Shown in pieces: positions 10,167-20,611 of a stretch of 64,000 bases of DNA. The number at the start of each line of letters is the position of its first letter. Positions within the stretch are counted from its first letter, which is position 1. The stretch is taken from NCBI RefSeq assembly GCF_020921035.1, contig NC_063150.1:7688001-7752000 (forward strand). Direction: 5' to 3'. A model generated the notes under the pieces. The model was not told the origin of the DNA. It did not search any database and saw only the letters and a program-made list of their open reading frames with translations. The DNA is from Rhodamnia argentea. Lineage: Eukaryota > Streptophyta > Magnoliopsida > Myrtales > Myrtaceae. The translations under genes and the position numbers were made by a program.

Positions 10167-10653
10167 AGTCGGCGCTTGCCTAGATTCACAGTTATGGCGT
10201 AGTTCAAGTGAAGCTTAGACCTACATTCCAATGGAGATTTAGAGGTTGTTTCACAAAAATTTTAAGCATAAACACTAAGTGAGTCATTGGGTTTAATTGA
10301 GAGCGAGAGAACGCTGAGAATACTTGAATGACTCGAACGGAATGAATTACCAAATGTGTCATAAACATAGTACAATCATGTCAATTTTTGACTCGCCATT
10401 ACAGTTAGAGGACTAAATCCATAAGAAGACACTTTGAGAACCAGTACAGGAAATTCCAATAATTGAACGATGACATTTTCCATAATGCAAGATAAGCTTC
10501 GCCATGTCTTACGAAAGATAAAGAGTATTTTTCTTGCTCCACGTGAACACGTGGGAGGCGTGTGTCTATATACATATATGTGGACAACTTGGTACTTTAC
10601 CTCCTTAATAAAATCGACAAGCGCCATCTTTGACCCAAACGACAATCGTGTAC
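10167..10653. other. Intergenic, no gene seen
   Basis: Lies between the MULE-type element and the second SDR-containing segment. Short ORFs here on both strands lack any recognisable feature. Confidence 0.5.
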
Positions 10654-11265
10654 GTAGACCATGAAAGAAGATGCTGTAGGGGGATGAAACCATGTGGTGG
10701 TGTGGGGAAAAAAGAAATACAACTTGTTCAGAGAAAACATCGTAAGGGGATACATGCATGTATCGGTAGAGTCCATTTGTTTCGCGAAAAATCTACACTT
10801 TAGAAAATATTTTCTCAAAAAATGATCGATTGTATCGCTTATAAAAATATATGAACAAAAAATATCTCCACTGTCCACGAAAATATTTAGACATAAATTA
10901 TTATCGACAATGAAAATATTATTTGTTGGCTAAATATATTCCAAGAGATATAACAAATCATTTCTAGGAAAACGTTTTTCTAGGATCGTTCATCTTTGGC
11001 GAAACAAACATAATCTTTAACTTAAGGGGAAGCTCCCACGAAGCTTGTCATGGTCATTTGGATAAGAATGACTGAAACTTGGATGGAAACTTCTCTATGG
11101 CGCTTGTCTTTGTCGCGGACAACAACATGGAAACTGATGACCAAGTGTGTTTGGGACGATGTTCACACGAGGGGAGCCCCTGTAAACTTTATTTTCCCTG
11201 AAATCAATTGGTATTAGATTAGGCGGCCACAACAACCCTCCCCCCCACCACCACCACCAGACGTC

Positions 11266-11272
11266 TATAAAA
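11266..11272 (+). promoter_or_regulatory. TATA box of SDR copy 2
   Basis: TATAAAA at the same relative place as in copy 1. Just upstream the C-rich tract is longer here, with extra CCA units, and 3' of the box a CATCGC unit is duplicated. The two promoters are therefore not identical. Confidence 0.7.
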
Positions 11273-11373
11273 TGAGAAGGGTTTGGTTCGATCGCCATCG
11301 CCATCACTAATCAAATCACACAAGAACCCACCTGCTGATAAGCTAGAGCCATCTTTGTTATAACCTTTGGACC

Positions 11374-12687
11374 ATGGCAGCCACAGCACTCCTCTCCCAG
11401 GCAGCACGAAGGTATGCATATCCATTCACATATGTCATCAATCAACTATATGGCAATCGGTTTTAGAAGTTTTGGAACCGTATCTCTGGAAGTTGGAAAG
11501 TTTTCTATTTTGTGTACTTCTTTTTTTGCACTTAAATCTAATCTTCCGAGACGTAATCTTGGGTTAGCATAATGGAAATATACCACAATTTCTGACTCGA
11601 CACATGCGATGAGTTTATGCGGCATTAAGAGCTGTTACTCTGACAGTCTGACAATCTTGTCATTATTTCTGACCTTACGATTTTTTAATTAATGAGTGTT
11701 TTATACAAAATACGCGATGATGATGTGTGAATCTACGGTTAGAAGTAACTATCAGACTGTCGGGAGGGAAACATTTCTTTGCGGCATAAGTGTATATTTC
11801 ACGTGTCCGAAAACTGAAGAGCAAGACCCCATTGCTCATTCATCAAAGAGAGAAGTACTGTCGTTTTAGTTTGTGTCTGGACCAATGGGATTCACTAGCT
11901 TATGATCTGCAGACTAGAAGGAAAGGTGGCCGTGGTCACCGGCGGGGCGTGCGGCATAGGAGAATCTACCGCCAGGCTCTTCTCCAAGCATGGGGCTAAA
12001 GTCATTATTGCCGACATTCGCAGCGACTTGGGCAAGTCGGTGTGCAAGGATCTAGGGCCGGAGACCGCATCCTTCGTGCATTGCGACGTGTCATGCGAAT
12101 CAGACGTTGAGAACGCCATCGCCGCTGCAGTTGACAGGCACGGAAAGCTGGACATAATGGTGAACAACGCCGCGATCGGGGACCCACCCAAACTCAACAT
12201 ATTGGACATTGACAAGGCCGACTTCGACAAAGTGATTAGCGTGAACCTGACGGGAGTTTTCCTAGGGGCCAAGCACGCGGCTCGAGCCATGATCCCGTTG
12301 CGAAGGGGAACCATCATCAACATCGGGAGCGTCAGCTCGAGCGTGGGAGGGGTGGCGTCCCATGCGTACGCCAGCTCCAAGCACGCCGTCGTGGGGCTCA
12401 CGAGGAACGTGGCCGCGGAGCTTGGGCCGTACGGGATCCGCGTGAACTGTCTCTCGCCTTACTTCATTCGAACGCCGCTGTCAGAGGAGATGTTCAAGAT
12501 CGACGAGAATCCAGGATTCCGAGCGTATTCCAACTTGGAAGGAGTGACTCTTCGGGAAGAAGATGTGGCGGAGGCTGCTCTGTTCTTGGGGAGCGACGAG
12601 TCCAAGTACATCAGCGGCCACAACCTGGCGGTGGACGGCGGGTTCACCACCATCAATCCCGCCTTTGGCATGTTTGCTCGTGCTTAG
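11374..12687 (+). CDS. Short-chain dehydrogenase/reductase, copy 2 (two exons)
   Basis: Exon 1 is 11374-11411 and exon 2 is 11913-12687; the product is again 270 aa. All SDR motifs of copy 1 are kept: TGGACGIG (22-29), Asp47, NNAA (97-100) and Asn124/Ser152/Tyr165/Lys169. The only protein changes are Val150 to Ile, two residues before the catalytic Ser, and Leu266 to Met near the C-terminus. Exon 2 has around ten silent changes against two conservative replacements, so both copies appear to have been under constraint since duplication. The likely role is NAD-dependent oxidation or reduction of a small specialised metabolite; the substrate is unknown. Confidence 0.93.
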
Positions 12688-12756
12688 TGGAAGAGCGCTT
12701 CTTCGTACCATTTTGTGTTGTACCCTGCACGTCTTTCCGCTTCGTAACTCGTGTCG

Positions 12757-12762
12757 AATAAA
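12757..12762 (+). terminator. Poly(A) signal AATAAA of SDR copy 2
   Basis: AATAAA 70 bp after the stop codon, conserved with copy 1. Confidence 0.6.
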
Positions 12763-13372
12763 AAGTCTCGATGAATAATATGATGAAATATTTTTCGTGC
12801 ACCAATTTTTTCTTAAATAATATAAACAATTATTTTTAAAAAATATTTTTCAAATTGCACATTTTTTTTTTCAAATCGAATCGCCCCTTCAAAAGTGCTC
12901 AAATCTAGAAATTGAGATGTTAGGGTAGGGCTATTCTGGAAGTTGCACCATTTTCTCTATTTAGGTAAATTGATGGAGGATGGGACTATCACGATTAACC
13001 CTAAGACTCAGACATATTTGACGTATTTTACCTAAGTCTGAAGACATATTCTATCATAAGCGACTGTTCCGGATGCATTGCATCAAGGGACACATGACCT
13101 TTGCTCATTAACTAATGTTTTGTCCAGTCTTTATTTCTATAGGTTGCCCAAGGAAAGTGTTGGTCTACGTCTGTCGCATGTGGCTATGTTAAAACCAACC
13201 CAATTACTTAACGTTTTGAACCGATTCCTTGATAGGTACTTCCCACCTTTTCTAAGACTCTACCTAGGAAAAATTACAAAAAAAAGTCTTAACTCTATTG
13301 TAATTGTCCAATTTTGTCCTTAACCCTGTTTTTTTTGTCAATTAAGTCTTACACATTTTGTATTTGTGTCAA

Positions 13373-14294
13373 TTCAGTCAATCCGACTAATTTTCACCTG
13401 AAATTGCTGATGTGGTGCAGTCCAAAATTGCTGACATTGTGTAAATTTTAATAATATATATTTTAGTACTTCATTTATTTTTTAATTTTTAATAATTTTT
13501 TCCTATCCTTTTTTTCCTTTTCTTTTCTTTTTTGTTAGGGCTAGTAAGAGGTTGTCCGCCACCGATCGAGGCCCGGCGACCTCCACCGACCGTTGGATGA
13601 GGGCCTATGACACCTCGTATGCTCTTTCGATTATCCAAAGTAACACACGTGATTAGAGCTATCGAAACGGGTGATGGACCCATTTTTTAGCCTATGTGTA
13701 ATGGGCTAGGTTACTACATGAGTTAGTAAATTTTGCAAAAAATGAATTGGTATGGGTTTATAAAAAACAAAGCCCACCTAGTTCTGGATTTTAATGGATT
13801 TGGACTCTACCCAAATCAGACCCGGTGCACGGTTGTGATAGTATGGATCGTAAATATGGATTTTAATGGATTTGGCAACAACAAAAGAGTCAACTTGGCT
13901 TGGATCGACGAAGCATGCATTCAGAGTATGTGTCGTCACAACACATGCATACTATTTTAGTTGTTTACAAGTATTTCAATCTTTATGTTTTATTACGTTC
14001 TCTATTTTGTTTATTAGCATTTTTTTTATTTTGTTAATTTACTTTTTAATTTGATATAAAAAATCATCCAAAAAGAGCTTCAAATAGGTTAAATGGGTGC
14101 GTAAGGGTTTTCATTGGTTGGGTTAAACCTGATTGTGTTTAGTAATATAGGTGGGGTTAGGTATATGTGGGGTCGGTATGAATCACTAAAACTGTATTTC
14201 TTAAAAATGGATCAATTTAGGTTGGATCATTTTCGACTCGATCCTCTTATTTGTTAGGCCTAATACGTAAACATCCTTGTGTGGAAGGGCAATA
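13373..14294. other. Intergenic; remains of MITE family A and a second repeat family
   Basis: From 13268 to about 13610 the sequence reads as a family A arm, interior (GCTGATGTGGTG) and a GC-rich core (13555-13610). The stretch 13660-14260 has phrases such as GGGTTAGGTATATG and GGTTGGATCATTTTCGACTC that recur in rearranged form at 25310-25450, 60560-60630 and 61460-61530. No gene seen. Confidence 0.45.
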
Positions 14295-14534
14295 TCATTC
14301 TAATTGAATCGCCGGTGAGTCCACATCCACATAGAGGACACACTTTTGATTTGATATAGTACCCCGATCTAATTCCTCACAAAACCCTATAAATTTGAAA
14401 AAAAAAAAAAGGCGATAGCTAACTTCACCAGTTCTAGAATTGTATTTTTGCGCCTTATTTTTGGTTCAAATATCCGGCCTTAATCTCTTAATCAATGTGT
14501 GAGATTGTTTAAATTAGAGTACATTTACAATTTT

Positions 14535-15242
14535 GGAAACATTGTCCAAAAAGCCCTAAACCTACTATACTTTTACAAATTCAGTCTTAAACCTTTTTAG
14601 TTTTGTCAATTGAGTCATAACTTTTCAAGTTTTGCCAATTGAGTTCATACGGCCAAAAAACCCTGACGTGGATGTCAGCCAACTTACATGGTACGAACGG
14701 CGTTATTGTGAATAATTATTAATATTATTTTTTCCTTTTTTACTTTTTTTTTTTTTTTTGCTTATATTTTTCCCTTTTTCATTCCATGGGCAACCGCCAG
14801 GCCTTGTCAATGGCAAGCGGAGATCATCAGCTTCAATCGAGGGTCACTCTTGCTGATTTGGTGAAGGGATGCCCTCGCCAACCTAGGCCCGGGTATCCCT
14901 CCCCCGAGGCATCAAGGGTAGCCCTCACCCGAGGTCGGCAATCTCGACCAGCCATCAATGAGGCCCAGCAGTGGGAAACGGAAGGAAAATACAATATACA
15001 AAAAGAAGAAAAAGTAAAAAGAAAAAAATTAAAGAGGGAAAAAAAGAAAAATATATATTCTAAAGATACTAAAACATTATCAGAAATTGTTCGCCACGGC
15101 AACGATTTCTTGCCAAAATTGACCGGATGAATTCGATTGAAAAAACATAAAAAGGTTTAGAAATCAATTGGCAAAATTAAACGATTTACGATTGAATTGA
15201 CAAAAGTGCAATAGGGTTAGAACTTTTTGGACGAGTTTCTCC
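14535..15242. mobile_element. MULE-type MITE family A, copy 1
   Basis: Arms are long inverted repeats: the left begins GGAAACATTGTCCAAAAAG and the right, reverse-complemented, GGAGAAACTCGTCCAAAAAG. Flanks ACAATTTT (14527-14534) and ACTATTTT (15243-15250) are an 8-bp target duplication with one change. The paralogous locus has ACAATTTT (20720-20727) joined directly to the sequence that here follows the right flank. The core (14790-14950) is GC-rich and opens short frames on both strands, but no transposase is visible. Confidence 0.85.
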
Positions 15243-15548
15243 ACTATTTTTGAAGCTTAATCGGTTTTGGCAGGAAAACAGTTGATATTTGAAAACCTCA
15301 CCGTAACACATATACATGTATGGATATATAAGGATTGATGCCAAACGAAGTAGCTTAGTTCACTCCAGAAGTCATTGACAATTTGATAGCAGGATAATCC
15401 GACCCCCACAGTAGAGAGAAAGAGAGAGTTAAAGGGTTGGTTTACTCTAGGACTAGTCACATCAGCAGTGACTTAAGGAAATATAAGATGGCAATTAATC
15501 ATAAATGAAACAAAATGGTGGGTTTAGCTAGGTGAGGAACTTAACAAT

Positions 15549-15557
15549 ATATATATA
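15549..15557 (+). promoter_or_regulatory. Possible TATA box of Gnk2 copy 1
   Basis: TATATATAT lies about 80 bp before the ATG at 15633. Simple TA runs are common here, so this is only suggestive. Confidence 0.35.
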
Positions 15558-15632
15558 GACACACACAGACATGTTCAAGCAAATAGGAATCTGAGCAACA
15601 AATCAAGAAGAAAACCCAGAAATCTTTTTCCC

Positions 15633-16032
15633 ATGGCTTCCTATTTCAAGATGCTGGTCCTCCTTCCATGGCTCTTCCAATCATGCAATGTTGCCATAGG
15701 ATATCCGGACGAGGTCGTGGTGAGCTTTACGTGCGGCAACGGAGCTTTCATGCCGGGAGATGAGTATGATCAGTACTTAGGTCAGCTTCTCGATGATATA
15801 GACGGAAACACGGCAGATGCCGGCTATGACTATTACAGCACGTTGGCGTGGGCGGGCGGGGCTTGCTTTGGTCATGGAACGTGCAATACATCGATCTCCA
15901 AGGAAGCGTGCTTCGTATGCACGGATGATCTCAACCAAGGAAATACTCGAACGGTGTTTTACCAGCATTTCGGCATAAATGCAGTACGTGGGCTGTGGAA
16001 TCAGGTACGACGATCACCCGTTCACGGAATAA
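15633..16032 (+). pseudogene. Gnk2/DUF26 secreted antifungal-like protein, copy 1 (broken)
   Basis: The frame opens with a signal peptide (MASYFKMLVLLPWLF) and a ginkbilobin-2-type Cys-rich domain: a first Cys in SFTCGNGAF, then GYDYYSTLAWAGG and the cluster GACFGHGTC...EACFVC. Gnk2 proteins are secreted, bind mannose and inhibit fungi; the fold needs six Cys. Against copy 2, a one-base shift after TDDLNQGN throws the frame off before the sixth Cys, and in the old frame a CAA codon has become TAA. The old reading frame ends at 16032. The nominal frame runs on to 16142 with unrelated residues. Most likely a pseudogene; a truncated product without the last Cys is the alternative. Confidence 0.75.
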
Positions 16033-16186
16033 CAAGTTCATTTCCATTCGTGAAGACGCGGAAGCATATGAACCGATCTCTCCTAGAGTACGATATTCCA
16101 ATAAATGTACTTCCGCTTTCGGTGGATTTTCCATTTGTGTAACTTTCGCATTCGCAACGCTTTCAAAATGTGATTTGACCTCCTTA

Positions 16187-17270
16187 GGCTCCGTTTGGTT
16201 CACCATTTGTAAAGGACTTTGGGGTTTTCAAAGTCCATTGGGCAAATGCAATCATGTTTGGTAACATTTTTTAAGGGCTTTGGAGAGATATAAGTGTATC
16301 TCCAAAGCTTTCTAAAGCCCATTGGAGGAAAGGAGCCTTGAAGGTCCCTTAGGAAGTTGCATTCTTGGTATGCAACTTCCTGATTTAATGAAAATTTGGA
16401 AATTGCCTATTTTACCTTCATTTATTAATCAAAATTTCAGCTTTGCCCTTTGTTAACCAAAACTCCATTTTCCCACTTTTCTCTCCAATCCTCTCATCTC
16501 TCTCGATGGCCACCCTATTTTTTTTCTCTTCTCTCTCTAGTCCTCTCACCTCTCTCAACGAACGCAAAATAACCACACGGCCACTCACCTCTCTAGACCA
16601 TTCCCTCACACTCACCTCTCGCCCCTCGTGGCCGTTCGCCTCTTTGTTGTTGGTTTGTCCATTCAGTTATTGTAATCAATGGATTCATCATTTATTTTAA
16701 GTTCCTGGGATGACAATTTTCAGATAACATTATGCAGTAGCCAAATTATCCACCAATTATGATATGGGGTCTAATGCTTTCGATTTTCCCTTTTCGTTTG
16801 TGCTTGCAGGAAGACATCTCAAGTGTGGATAAAAGTCTCTTCCACTATTGAAGTAATTGATTTTTGAATAATATTCTGCAGCAGCCAAAGTTAAAGTTAT
16901 TTTGTTTTCAATTCTTAACAAACTAAAATTAAAAGATTTACATTGGTCACACCAAAGAACTTTGCAAATATATGTTCACCAAACAACATTTTCCCTAAAG
17001 TTGCGTCCCAAGGCACTTTTCAATTACAACTTACGAAATAGTATTTGCATTCCACTAAAGCCGTTTGGCCTAGGCCTTAGATTTACAGTGGTCACACGAA
17101 AGGACTTTGCAAATATATGTTCACCAAACGATATTTTCCCCAAAGTTGCATCCCAAGGCATTTTTCAATTACAACTTACCAAACGGTATTTGCATTCCAA
17201 TAAAGCCCTTTGGCCTAAGGCTTTTGCATTTCCCCAAAGATTTTCTGCAAATGTTGAACCAAACGGAGCC
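16187..17270. mobile_element. Tourist/PIF-Harbinger-type non-autonomous element
   Basis: Perfect 16-bp terminal inverted repeats GGCTCCGTTTGGTTCA (16187-16202 and 17255-17270) are flanked by TTA target duplications (16184-16186 and 17271-17273). Both features fit PIF/Harbinger elements. The 1084-bp body has no transposase frame. It contains a 145-bp tandem repeat (about 16935-17079 and 17080-17224). It sits about 155 bp downstream of the broken Gnk2 frame. Confidence 0.9.
16935..17224. repeat. 145-bp tandem repeat inside the Tourist-like element
   Basis: Two units share GGTCACAC.AAAG.ACTTTGC, TATATGTTCACCAAAC, AAGTTGC.TCCCAAGGCA and GTATTTGCATTCCA. GGTCAC occurs at 16945 and 17090. Confidence 0.85.
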
Positions 17271-17418
17271 TTAGTTATGCTTATTTCAAGACGCAAAATT
17301 TGGGTCTTTCGTGTAAACCATTTGGCCACAAGAGAGGGAAAAAAAAAAACTAGATAGAAGTTAAAAGATAGAGAAAGGCCGATCTATGGAAAAGCCACGA
17401 GAGGATTTGCTTGAGAAC

Positions 17419-17894
17419 AAGAAAAATTGTCAAAAAAGTCCTAAGCATATTGCACTTTTGCCAATTTAGTCCGAAACCTTTTAATTTTGTCAATTCAATT
17501 CTAAACCTTTTGCATTTGTGTCAATTTAGCCCTAAATTTTTTCTTTTGCCAATTCAATCCTAAACATTTTGCATTCATGGTAACTCAGGCCACTTTTGCT
17601 AGCCAGCATTGACGTGGATGCCCATCGAAGCCGACATGGACAAATTTTATTAACATTTTAATATTTTTTTGAATAATTTTTTTATTTTTATTTTCAAAAT
17701 ATTTTTGTATTAAAAAATTAACCATGTCAGCACCGATCGGCATCTATGTCGATATTGGCCTGTCAAAGTTGGACGGATGGACTGAATTAGTACAAATGCA
17801 CAAGTTTAGGACTGAATTGGCACAAATGTAAAAAGGTTTAGGACTGAATTGACACAAGTACAATAATTTTAATAATCTTTTTGACAATTTATGC
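17419..17894. mobile_element. MULE-type MITE family A, copy 2
   Basis: Both ends carry the family A arm: left AAAAATTGTCAAAAAAGTCC, right (reverse-complemented) AAATTGTCAAAAAG. Flanks CTTGAGAAC (17410-17418) and CTTGAAAAC (17895-17903) are a 9-bp target duplication with one change. The paralogous locus near 21717-21745 reads through without the element. The interior lacks a GC-rich core and any coding frame. Confidence 0.85.
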
Positions 17895-18190
17895 CTTGAA
17901 AACCTAGCTAATTTTTCCCCTAATTTCACCGCGGGTATTGGAGATGAGAGATGGTGATACTGCTTGTGGCAAATTGTTCCGTCAAAGGTGAGATCTTCAA
18001 GCTCAAAATCTTGATTGAAACTCCTTCAAGGAGTCATGATTGGTGATAGGCTAAAACCCTGCTATTATGGGATTGCATGCGAGGTTTTGTGGATGGAAAT
18101 TGAGGTTGGAGGCGGAGCACTTCTTAGCCCAGTTTTTTAGCTAATTTCGGAGAAACTATCCACTTTTGTCGGAGTTAAATTCATGACTTT

Positions 18191-18879
18191 TGATTGATTT
18201 AATGTCTTCTTTATGGAAGACACCAAAACCATCTTTTTTTTTTCAACCTCAAACCTTTTGCATATAATTATGTGGGAGTTATTAGCTTGACAGTCTGACA
18301 ACACTGTCAGTTATTTCTAACAACAAGCCCTCCCAATCGGTGAGTGATTTATGCAAAACACGTAATAATGGTGTGTGAATCTATGCTTGAGATTTTACTG
18401 TCATTGATAATACTATCAAGAAAACATTTTCCTAATTACAGTAACAACAATGTTAACTACTTCAAGACAATAGTACATCTGTATATTAAACACAATGGGA
18501 AAAGAAATAAATTTACAAGATAAGAGACTCAAGAAATGACTCAAATACAATAAAGGAATCTCTCATTCATATATATATATATATATATATATATTAGTGT
18601 GTGTGAGCTCTTTTTTCTTTTTTCCTTCTTACTAATGGTCATATTCTACTGTTGCCAAGGGACAACATCGTCATTTTAATCTACAGAAAAATGTGACATC
18701 CTTAAAAACCTTCAATCTTTCTAAATAAAAAAGTTGATAATATTAGTCATCAATGATCATGCATTTTCTAACTCTGAAAATTATGAAAATAATGAAACCA
18801 AATTGATTGTTGTTGGTGTCACTTATTATCTTTTCAAGGATAAGTACACTGAAAATCCAAACACTTGTCGCGAAAAGGA
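18191..18879. other. Intergenic; dispersed MITE copy and TA microsatellite
   Basis: A diverged copy of the SDR-intron MITE lies at 18285-18425 (GACAGTCTGACAACACTGTCA). A run of about 13 TA units lies at 18569-18595. No gene seen. Confidence 0.6.
18569..18595. repeat. (AT)n microsatellite
   Basis: Uninterrupted AT dinucleotide run, likely length-variable between individuals. Confidence 0.95.
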
Positions 18880-19725
18880 AATTAAATCCTAAAAATTACA
18901 TAAAACTGCAATTAAATAATAAAACTTGTCAAATTGGTGCAATCAAATTCTTCCTCTAACTTCGTCCAACTTGGTTAACGAAAAATATTGATGTCGCGAT
19001 GACATGGCTATAACACGAAACAAAAGCTAAATGGCGTCATTGAGATGACGTGGCTATAACATGAAACAAAAACTAAATGGCGTCGGTTTTGATCCAAATT
19101 TGATTTTTAATACAAATTCAAATTAAATGAATATTAAGCTAAATTAAAAAACAAAATGAAAAATGAAAAAGAGAGAGGTGAGAAATTAGGCGACCCCACC
19201 ATTATTGAGAAGAGCCGGCGATGATGGAGGATGGCCGGTGGAGGTTGCCGGGTTCTGGCTAGTGGCCGGAGAGAGCCGCAACCTTCGTTCGGATCCGGGT
19301 GTATGTTATAGCCCTTCGTTGACGGTTGATGACCACTGGCCAAAGCTCGGCAACCCGCCGGCATCCCCCACCATCGTCGGCCTTTCCTGGCGATGGTGGG
19401 GCGGCAGCGGCCTAAAGGGCTGCAAGCCCTCACGGCCATGTTCCTCACCTCTATGTTTTTATTTAGATTATTTCTTAAATTAATGTAAATGAATTTGTAT
19501 TGAAAACCAAATTTGGACTAAAACAATATTATTTTAGTCATGTTGTCCCCACGTAAGATAGAAAAAATTAAAAGAATTACATTAGTACTTTTCGTTAGCT
19601 AAGTTAGGTGGACTTAACAAAAGGTTCGATTTCACCAATTTGATAAGTTTTAGGACTTGATTGCAATTTTTTTTTTTTTAAGTTTTATGGCTCAATTATA
19701 CTTTCATAGCGAGTTTTAGGATTTT
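18880..19725. mobile_element. Foldback MITE with GC-rich core
   Basis: The left arm (TTAAATCCTAAAAATTACAT, then TGCAATTAAATAATAAAACT) and the right arm (ending GTTTTAGGATTTTTAA) are long imperfect inverted repeats. The AT-rich arms bracket a GC-rich core at 19200-19440, which opens short frames on both strands without recognisable content. Target duplication not resolved. Confidence 0.6.
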
Positions 19726-20611
19726 TAATGAATTTATTACATTTTTTTTTTTTTTTTTTTGCAAAGTGATATTCAACAACTAGTGAAATAACTTTCTCAT
19801 TCTACTAATTATGTCTATTGTCTATAGGATACATCTACCTTTCGTTACGCATTAAGGATATGTAGCCCTCGTCCTTTGATTTTGAAGTTTTCTGGAAGCC
19901 CATAACTTGATGACAACAATAGCATAAACATGCATTTAGACCTTTTCTGGAAGGCCGTACTTTTTTTTTTTTTTTTGGTGGGAAGGAAGGCCGTACTTGG
20001 TGGAACTCACGTTTAATAACGAAACAAGGCGGCACACGTAACGATCCGTTACGATTCAAGAGTCTGTCAATTGGGGAGGCCGTGCTTTAGTATAGTTCAA
20101 TAAGTATGAGGTTTCCCGTCAGATCTGGCTGTGCCGGCCAATCTCCATGTCAGCATTAAAGTTGGCCGGATAGACTGAAGTAGCACGGATGCAAAAAATT
20201 TAGAACTCAATTGATTAAAAAAAGAAATCTGGATTGAATTGGCATAATTATAGTAAGTTTAGAAGACTTTTTGTAATTTTCCCACGTATTTATGAACTTG
20301 GAAGAGTCTCATGTGCACCGGTTCAAATGAGCGAGGTAGTTCCCATAAACTTTAATGGCTGAGATGAAGTGGATTTAAATGGTCCGAGGGAGCACCAAGA
20401 ATTTTTCCCGAAGAAGGGTGTACGGAATTGGTGCGTGTGCCTGCATTTCGCAAACCCGATGAGAAGACATTGCACGATATATAAATCATCTAAATCCATA
20501 TCATCTCAATCATTAATTATAACCAAGCTAAAAATGGATATTCAAAGCTCGAGGATGCTCCACATCTTTATGTAAATAACTTCTAGAGGGCGATATTATT
20601 TGTGGACCTTG
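19726..20611. other. Intergenic; right-hand arm of family A at 20150-20280
   Basis: T-runs at 19744 and 19961. The stretch 20150-20280 is a lone right arm of MITE family A (GGATTGAATTGGCATAATTA ... GACTTTTTGTAATTTTCCC). No gene seen. Confidence 0.5.

Larger units (their letters stand above)
10654..13372. repeat. Right copy of 2.7 kb duplicated segment
   Basis: Matches 1-2702 with an offset of 10653-10675 bp, including the foldback MITE (about 10775-11010), promoter, intron with its MITE (about 11630-11770) and the whole SDR gene. On the right the family A arm continues past 13372, while in the left copy it is cut. Confidence 0.95.
14295..18190. repeat. Left copy of the Gnk2-gene segment, enlarged by transposons
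   Basis: Alignable by eye with 20612-22030 from CTAATTGAATCGCCGGTGAG through the Gnk2 frame to CTATCCACTTTTGTC. The left copy is about 2.5 kb longer; three insertions (14535-15242, 16187-17270, 17419-17894) account for most of that. Confidence 0.8.

Noticed and set aside
14786..15130. ORFs on both strands inside the MITE core, possible captured gene
   Set aside because: No family recognised, and the 3' half is a poly-Lys artefact of an AT-rich arm. Kept only as a question under the GC-rich cores.
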